A stretch of DNA of 43,025 bases from positions 1 through 43,025 of IMG/VR virus record IMGVR_UViG_3300020185_000097. One strand, 5' to 3'. The position numbers and the translations under genes were made by a program. This stretch comes from a virus. Positions within the stretch are counted from its first letter, which is position 1. Every line of letters begins with the position of its first letter. Positions 39,433-43,025 of the stretch are shown one piece after another. The notes beneath the pieces are model-generated. The model saw only the letters and a program-made list of their open reading frames with translations, made no database searches and was not told the DNA's origin.

Positions 39433-39776
39433 ATAATGATGAATGAATTGTCTGTTTGTGTTGGCTCTGTATATACACCTTCGTTAATAGTGAATTGTGG
39501 CAAGTCTGTTTGATTTGTCACAAAGATCTTACCTCTCCAACAAAGCTCTAATCCGTCTTTTACCTCTAATCTGTAATTTTGATTCAAAACTAGAACTGGG
39601 CTAAACGCGCTTGACAAAGATAAATATCCATTTGAATACACTCCCGTTATTGTCAGCGTGTGAGTTAACTTGTTTTGTTGTTCTGAATACATTGTTACCG
39701 TCACATCACCCGTAGGCTCAAAGCGAGGAATTATTGAGAATGTTTGAGAATCAGAAGTGTTTGATAGAATTACCAT
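39429..39776 (-). CDS. small beta-rich virion protein
   Basis: The start is set at ATG 39776 (MVILSNTSDSQTF, 115 residues) because it directly abuts a late promoter-like element. A longer frame to 39821 would translate a terminator and the promoter. The protein is beta-rich with no helix (VTVTMYSEQQNKLTHTLTIT, YRLEVKDGLELCWRGKIFVT). It overlaps the portal start by 4 nt. It is perhaps a head decoration or completion protein; no family is recognised. Confidence 0.6.
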   Translation of the reverse strand: MVILSNTSDSQTFSIIPRFEPTGDVTVTMYSEQQNKLTHTLTITGVYSNGYLSLSSAFSPVLVLNQNYRLEVKDGLELCWRGKIFVTNQTDLPQFTINEGVYTEPTQTDNSFIII

Positions 39777-39777
39777 A

Positions 39778-39807
39778 CTTATATAACTTGAAAATATTTT
39801 TTTGTCA
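39778..39807 (-). promoter_or_regulatory. late promoter-like element, copy 3 (portal operon)
   Basis: Minus strand TGACA at 39807-39803, a 17-nt spacer ending TTTTCAAGT, then TATATAAG at 39785-39778, one base before the ATG at 39776. It immediately follows a terminator, making a clean stop-and-restart between two transcription units. Confidence 0.72.
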
Positions 39808-39840
39808 TAAAAAAGCCCCAATCAAACGACTGAGGCTTTT
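39808..39840 (-). terminator. intrinsic terminator after the tail tube gene
   Basis: Minus strand: a 9-bp stem with one G-U pair (39831-39839 with 39812-39820), a 10-nt loop and six U. It ends directly at the late promoter of the next gene. Confidence 0.82.
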
Positions 39841-39861
39841 ATCTATATAAGTTAAGGAATA

Positions 39862-40413
39862 TTAAACTCCAACCGTTACATTTACTCCAAGTGCCGTAAG
39901 TTGAGCGGCAATAGTTGAGCCAGCAGCAACACAGAAATTAGCTGGAACTTTTTCAGAACCAGTTAATGTCAAAGTATAGCCAACAAGTTCACTTAACGCT
40001 GCGCCACTAACAATAGTGCCTCCTGTTACATCCATTCCGTGTTGATTGCCAGCATAGAATAGATCACCGTTGTTAGTCTCCACGATAACGTGAGGTCTGC
40101 CATAGCAAAGAAGTTTTATCTCTTTGTGGTCTTCCTTTGTCAACTTAGTAAAAGTAACTGCAAGCGTTTGATCAAATGCAGTAGTGCCGTTAGCAGCAGA
40201 TGAGGTAATTGCTTCAGAATATGTTGAAGCTCCTTTTAGATCGTATCTAAAGGCGGCAACAGCAGTTCCAAGAGAATCAATCACATCGGTGTCTGTTACG
40301 TCATAAGTAACCTCCAAACCGCTGTCCTCATAGTTTATAAAGTAGATTGCCTTCAGGCCACCTACCGAGTCTTTACATGGAACTAATCTTCCAAGTGTTA
40401 AATCACAAGCCAT
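39862..40413 (-). CDS. major tail tube protein candidate
   Basis: A 183-residue protein beginning ACDLTLGRLVPCKDSVGGLK, a start I recall from tail tube proteins of Bacteroidetes siphoviruses, followed by alternating beta strands (AIYFINYEDSGLEVTYDVTD, VIVETNNGDLFYAGNQHGMD). It has its own terminators on both sides (40428-40463 upstream, 39808-39840 downstream), as expected for an abundantly made single-gene unit. It comes directly after the major capsid gene. Confidence 0.65.
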   Translation of the reverse strand: MACDLTLGRLVPCKDSVGGLKAIYFINYEDSGLEVTYDVTDTDVIDSLGTAVAAFRYDLKGASTYSEAITSSAANGTTAFDQTLAVTFTKLTKEDHKEIKLLCYGRPHVIVETNNGDLFYAGNQHGMDVTGGTIVSGAALSELVGYTLTLTGSEKVPANFCVAAGSTIAAQLTALGVNVTVGV

Positions 40414-40427
40414 ATTTTTTATGTATT

Positions 40428-40463
40428 AAAAAAGGGCGAACGAACAACTGCTCATCCGCCCTT
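40428..40463 (-). terminator. intrinsic terminator after the siphovirus capsid gene
   Basis: Minus strand: AAGGGCG (40463-40457) pairs with CGCCCTT (40438-40432), with an inner 5-bp helix in the loop, followed by six U. It starts about 20 nt after the capsid stop codon. Confidence 0.85.
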
Positions 40464-40484
40464 CTTGTTATTATTAAGTATTAA

Positions 40485-41435
40485 TTAATTCGCAGCGTTT
40501 GTCACTCCGTAAGTTACAATCTCCTCAGCATAACCATAGTTAGCGGCAGCGGTAAAACGCATTACAAAACGGATATTTTGTGATCCGTCAATTGGAGAGA
40601 GGTCAATCAACTGAACTTCGTTGTAATCGCTCATCAAACCAGTAGCAAAATACAAGTTAGATTTTTGAGTACAGATAGCTTGATCGGCAGTAAGACCTTC
40701 AGCAACGAATAATGGAATGCCATCAAACATAACATCACCCAATTGTTGATTGTTGCCTTCTCCTCTGTAACCATTAGCACCTAATCCAGCAGCACCAAAA
40801 CCTCCCAAAGCTCTTTTGTAAAGTTTGTAGATATTTTGTGATACATAGATATGAAGATCAGGTAGGCCATAAAGACGAGGAGGCAGCGCGTCTACGATTT
40901 TTCCAAGCTCTCCAACCACATTTTCTGCGGTAACAACCGTTCCTGCAACTTCTTGAGCAGGTGGCAAAGCAGCATCAACAGCTATTTGAGTCATGATACC
41001 ATCGTACTGACCGCTAGTTCCTGTTGCTCCATTCCAAAAAGAAACCTCATTTGCAGATGCAACCTCTTCAGCCATACGAGCTAAAAAGAAATCTCTGAAA
41101 GATGCAGGTACTTCGTTAAAAGCAGAGTATCCAAGCTCAATAGCCTCCCAAGTCTGAACAAAAGAAGTCTTGCAGATTTGTACGTTTACTTGAAGCTCCT
41201 TTGGAGAAAGTGTTCTTTCAGTCAAAGCAACAGTACCCGTAGCTGTAAAATCACATGAACCGTCTGCGATAATAGCAGATGTGTCAATCTTTTGGATAGT
41301 AGCCGATTTTTTTACGTTAGGCATAATCTCAACGCCACCTCTATCTAAAGTAGGTGACATCAATAACGCTGGAGCAATAATTTTGCCTGCCGACTCGCCC
41401 GCGTATGTAGAATTTATAGTAAGTGTAGTAGCCAT
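40485..41435 (-). CDS. major capsid protein, HK97 fold
   Basis: A 316-residue protein with the HK97-type layout: ALLMSPTLDRGGVEIMPNVK and a beta-rich N-terminal arm, a spine helix (about 118-135, FRDFFLARMAEEVASANEVS), FWNGATGTSGQYDGIM, a P-domain with LPDLHIYVSQNIYKLYKRAL, and a C-terminal IRFVMRFTAAANYGYAEEIV strand. Scaffold upstream and terminator downstream are as expected. It is unrelated to the crAss-like capsid protein at 3653-5182. Confidence 0.85.
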   Translation of the reverse strand: MATTLTINSTYAGESAGKIIAPALLMSPTLDRGGVEIMPNVKKSATIQKIDTSAIIADGSCDFTATGTVALTERTLSPKELQVNVQICKTSFVQTWEAIELGYSAFNEVPASFRDFFLARMAEEVASANEVSFWNGATGTSGQYDGIMTQIAVDAALPPAQEVAGTVVTAENVVGELGKIVDALPPRLYGLPDLHIYVSQNIYKLYKRALGGFGAAGLGANGYRGEGNNQQLGDVMFDGIPLFVAEGLTADQAICTQKSNLYFATGLMSDYNEVQLIDLSPIDGSQNIRFVMRFTAAANYGYAEEIVTYGVTNAAN

Positions 41436-41436
41436 T

Positions 41437-42129
41437 TTAAGAAATATTTATATTGGAAAACTTCGCCATCATTTTGTCGCGTAGTGTGTCCTTTTTGTTA
41501 TTTGAAAACTTGAAATTGTCAGCCTTTTTAGATTCCCTTTCAGGATTAGGCTTAATTGCTTTGGCTGCTGGCATCGCGGCCATTTGGCTTTTCTTAACTC
41601 TGTTTTTCTTTTTTGAGTTAAGATTTGCTTTTAATTGCGCCATCATTGCTGTTGGCACGTTTGCCTCAACCACCGAAATAATTTCAGCAATCACATCCTC
41701 TGCGATTGTTGCTGAATCTTCCGTTGTTACTTCCGTTGGTGTAGCTTCGTTGATAATATCTGCAACTTGGCTCACTACTTGAGTTTGAACCTCTTCAATT
41801 GCAACAACAACTTCTTCAGCAATTACCTCTGGGGCAATTTCTTCAGCAGCTTCGACTTCAACTTCCGCTTCAGCAGCAGGAGCTTCAGCATCTTTCATTT
41901 CTGAAATAACACCTTCCTCCACAACTACAAGAACGCGACCATCTTCCAAAGTATAATCTCCAACAGGCAAAGGAACTTGACCGTCTTCGGTAACTATGAA
42001 AACTGGTGAACCAGCTTCGAAAGCATCTGCTTCGATAACTGTACCATTATCAAGCGGCATCTGCTCAAGGTTAACTTCTTGACCTAGCAGTCGCTTGACT
42101 CCATTTAAAATTAATTTGTAATCTTTCAT
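41437..42129 (-). CDS. scaffolding protein, siphovirus
   Basis: A 230-residue protein. The first 80 residues are beta-rich (VKRLLGQEVNLEQMPLDNGT, PVFIVTEDGQVPLPVGDYTL). The middle (about 80-170) is a long Ala/Glu/Val-rich acidic helix. The C terminus is Lys/Asn-rich and probably binds the capsid shell. It lies 2 nt before the capsid gene, the standard scaffold position. It is preceded by a late promoter-like element. Confidence 0.7.
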   Translation of the reverse strand: MKDYKLILNGVKRLLGQEVNLEQMPLDNGTVIEADAFEAGSPVFIVTEDGQVPLPVGDYTLEDGRVLVVVEEGVISEMKDAEAPAAEAEVEVEAAEEIAPEVIAEEVVVAIEEVQTQVVSQVADIINEATPTEVTTEDSATIAEDVIAEIISVVEANVPTAMMAQLKANLNSKKKNRVKKSQMAAMPAAKAIKPNPERESKKADNFKFSNNKKDTLRDKMMAKFSNINIS

Positions 42130-42130
42130 A

Positions 42131-42161
42131 CATATATAACTAATGCATGATTAATCTGTCA
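42131..42161 (-). promoter_or_regulatory. late promoter-like element, copy 4 (scaffold/capsid)
   Basis: Minus strand TGACA at 42161-42157, an 18-nt spacer, TATATATG at 42138-42131, one base before the ATG at 42129. It is the most divergent of the four copies. Confidence 0.6.
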
Positions 42162-42180
42162 CATTTAAGCTAGTTTTTCA

Positions 42181-42315
42181 TTAGCTACCGCACGCCTCAC
42201 ATTCAGCGTCATCTATATCGCATACTTGTGGCTTGACAACCTTTGTCTTGTCCTGATTCTCAGCGGCTCGCATTAATGCCTCTAAGCCGTTTGCTTCTTC
42301 CGTAATGTTCGCCAT
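42181..42315 (-). CDS. small protein with Cys motif before the scaffold gene
   Basis: A 44-residue ORF (MANITEEANGLEALMRAAEN ... VCDIDDAECEACGS). The C-terminal CDIDDAECEACGS could bind a metal ion. It starts one nucleotide after the upstream stop, so it is likely translated. It resembles small acidic peptides adjacent to fibre genes. No family is recognised. Confidence 0.5.
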   Translation of the reverse strand: MANITEEANGLEALMRAAENQDKTKVVKPQVCDIDDAECEACGS

Positions 42316-42316
42316 T

Positions 42317-42544
42317 TTAATCTTCTGTTTCTATAGGGTTAAATTCATTCTTCCAATTAATGAATGTATTCGCATTACCAATAATTGTGACAGAGGTGTC
42401 TGTGCTTAGATCTCTAATGGTTTCAATACCATCATACGAAGTCACCGATCCATCTGCGTTTGTTTTAACAAAATCCCAAATTACATCACCATCTCCTTTA
42501 GTAAAGGATTCTTGGTTAATTATATATCCGTATTTATTTTCCAT
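42317..42544 (-). CDS. small protein downstream of the second adhesin
   Basis: The start is set at ATG 42544 (MENKYGYIINQ, 75 residues), which shares the TAATG with the adhesin stop; five further codons upstream are open but overlap the adhesin. It is beta-rich with KGDGDVIWDFVKTNADGSVT and FINWKNEFNP. It occupies the same place as the 74-residue gene after the other adhesin but is unrelated, so each adhesin carries its own partner. Confidence 0.55.
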   Translation of the reverse strand: MENKYGYIINQESFTKGDGDVIWDFVKTNADGSVTSYDGIETIRDLSTDTSVTIIGNANTFINWKNEFNPIETED

Positions 42545-43025
42545 TAGTGTGCTATCCAATAAGTTCCTGTAAAATTATTTAATGTTCCTGTGTTACTATT
42601 ACCGCTATCATCAATAGCTGTTATATCTGTTCCTGAGCCATTCAACCTATAATAAATATTTGGGTCTGTTACAACGTCAGTAGCAAATTGCCCCAGTCCA
42701 CCATTATATAAGTCATCAACATTTTGTTGAGTTAATGAGGACGCTACCTTAACAAATAGCTCATCAAGAATGAATTGCGCATAAGTACCAACACGTTCGC
42801 CTATTCGATCAAAACTTATAGTTTCGGGATCGTAATTATCGGTATCTCCTGTATATTTTGTCCCATTAATCCACATTTCATTTACTCCTCCATTTAATGA
42901 AACAGCAATGTAATACCAAGTACTTGTGGAAATGGCTGGAAATGAAAATGTAGTAGTTGCAGCACCAGCAGATCTACTTCTAAATGTAGCAGAGGTGCTA
43001 TTGTTCCACCTAAACCATTGATTTC
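42544..43025 (-). CDS. LamG adhesin, C-terminal part (cut by the window end)
   Basis: The frame is open to the window end at 43025. It encodes the LamG-domain segment MWINGTKYTGDTDNYDPETI and a short ending (YYRLNGSGTDITAIDDSGNS ... YWIAH) without the second jelly-roll of the paralogue at 12554-14230. Closing the 127-bp repeat joins it in frame to 13506-14230, giving 360 codons including stop. It is about 85-90% identical in DNA to the paralogue just beyond the exact repeat and lower further on. It is probably a receptor-binding fibre or spike of the siphovirus. Confidence 0.68.
   Translation of the reverse strand, partial: NQWFRWNNSTSATFRSRSAGAATTTFSFPAISTSTWYYIAVSLNGGVNEMWINGTKYTGDTDNYDPETISFDRIGERVGTYAQFILDELFVKVASSLTQQNVDDLYNGGLGQFATDVVTDPNIYYRLNGSGTDITAIDDSGNSNTGTLNNFTGTYWIAH
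42899..43025 (-). repeat. 127-bp exact direct repeat, terminal copy
   Basis: Identical to 13506-13632 and ending at the last base of the window. The repeat length equals a common assembler k-mer (127), which strongly suggests a branch point in a de Bruijn graph. Confidence 0.95.

Noticed and set aside
39777-39821. Upstream extension of the 115-residue gene
   Set aside because: It would translate part of an intrinsic terminator and the late promoter-like element; the ATG at 39,776 fits the pattern seen at the other three sites.
41453-41782. 109-codon plus-strand frame opposite the scaffold gene
   Set aside because: The scaffold gene has the expected position and composition; the antisense frame is its Ala/Glu codon shadow.
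1-43025. Prophage or integrated element
   Set aside because: No integrase, excisionase, attachment repeats or host flanking genes were found; the end repeat fits an assembly overlap better than att sites.
1-43025. CRISPR array or defence island
   Set aside because: No regularly spaced repeats and no Cas or known defence genes were visible; the only base-modification genes belong to the phage operon.

Overview
The window is phage DNA throughout. It is AT-rich, densely packed and almost entirely coded on the minus strand. Several things point to hosts in the Bacteroidetes, probably flavobacteria: start codons lack Shine-Dalgarno sequences and follow A-rich leaders, there is at least one near-perfect TTTG-N19-TAnnTTTG promoter, and the phage families are typical of that phylum. 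No CRISPR array, tRNA, rRNA, integrase, insertion sequence or reverse transcriptase was seen.

The window appears to hold two unrelated phages joined at a shared adhesin gene. The left arm (about 1-13,500) is part of a crAss-like podovirus. Its minus-strand order is LamG adhesin, small conserved proteins, a GroES-like protein, large terminase, portal, scaffold-like protein, major capsid protein and ring/tail proteins, ending in a gene cut by the left edge. The right arm (about 13,506-43,025) is a small siphovirus with its own terminase pair, portal, HK97-type capsid, protease, tail tube, tape measure, replication, regulation and lysis genes. The last 127 bases (42,899-43,025) match 13,506-13,632 exactly. 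A 127-base overlap is what a k=127 de Bruijn assembly leaves at a branch. Closing the loop there gives a circular siphovirus genome of 29,393 bp and turns two partial adhesin halves into one in-frame 359-codon gene.

Read as a circle, the siphovirus is simple. Three early genes run on the plus strand from a divergent control region (33,587-33,712). Everything else runs on the minus strand: a Cro-like regulator, a replication/recombination block, a phage sigma factor, a DNA-modification block, terminase, tail chaperones and tail, tape measure, protease, adhesin, scaffold, capsid, tail tube, portal, and finally lysis, which ends convergently against the early genes at 34,470/34,491.

The most interesting biology is in the siphovirus. 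(1) A translationally coupled ParB-like / TET-associated glycosyltransferase / TET-JBP dioxygenase module sits directly before the terminase, with no recognisable DNA methyltransferase in the closed genome. This suggests a hydroxymethyl-pyrimidine or base-J-like glucosylated DNA. (2) Four near-identical promoter-like sites (ATGACA-N17/18-TATATA) abut the start codons of late modules. They are unlike the host-type promoters of the early region, and the phage encodes its own sigma factor. (3) A promoter-terminator unit at 30,541-30,666 would yield a roughly 90-nt RNA whose 5' part is complementary over 8 nt to the terminator loop. (4) The tail assembly chaperone genes overlap by 199 nt in two frames with a nine-T slippery run at the junction.
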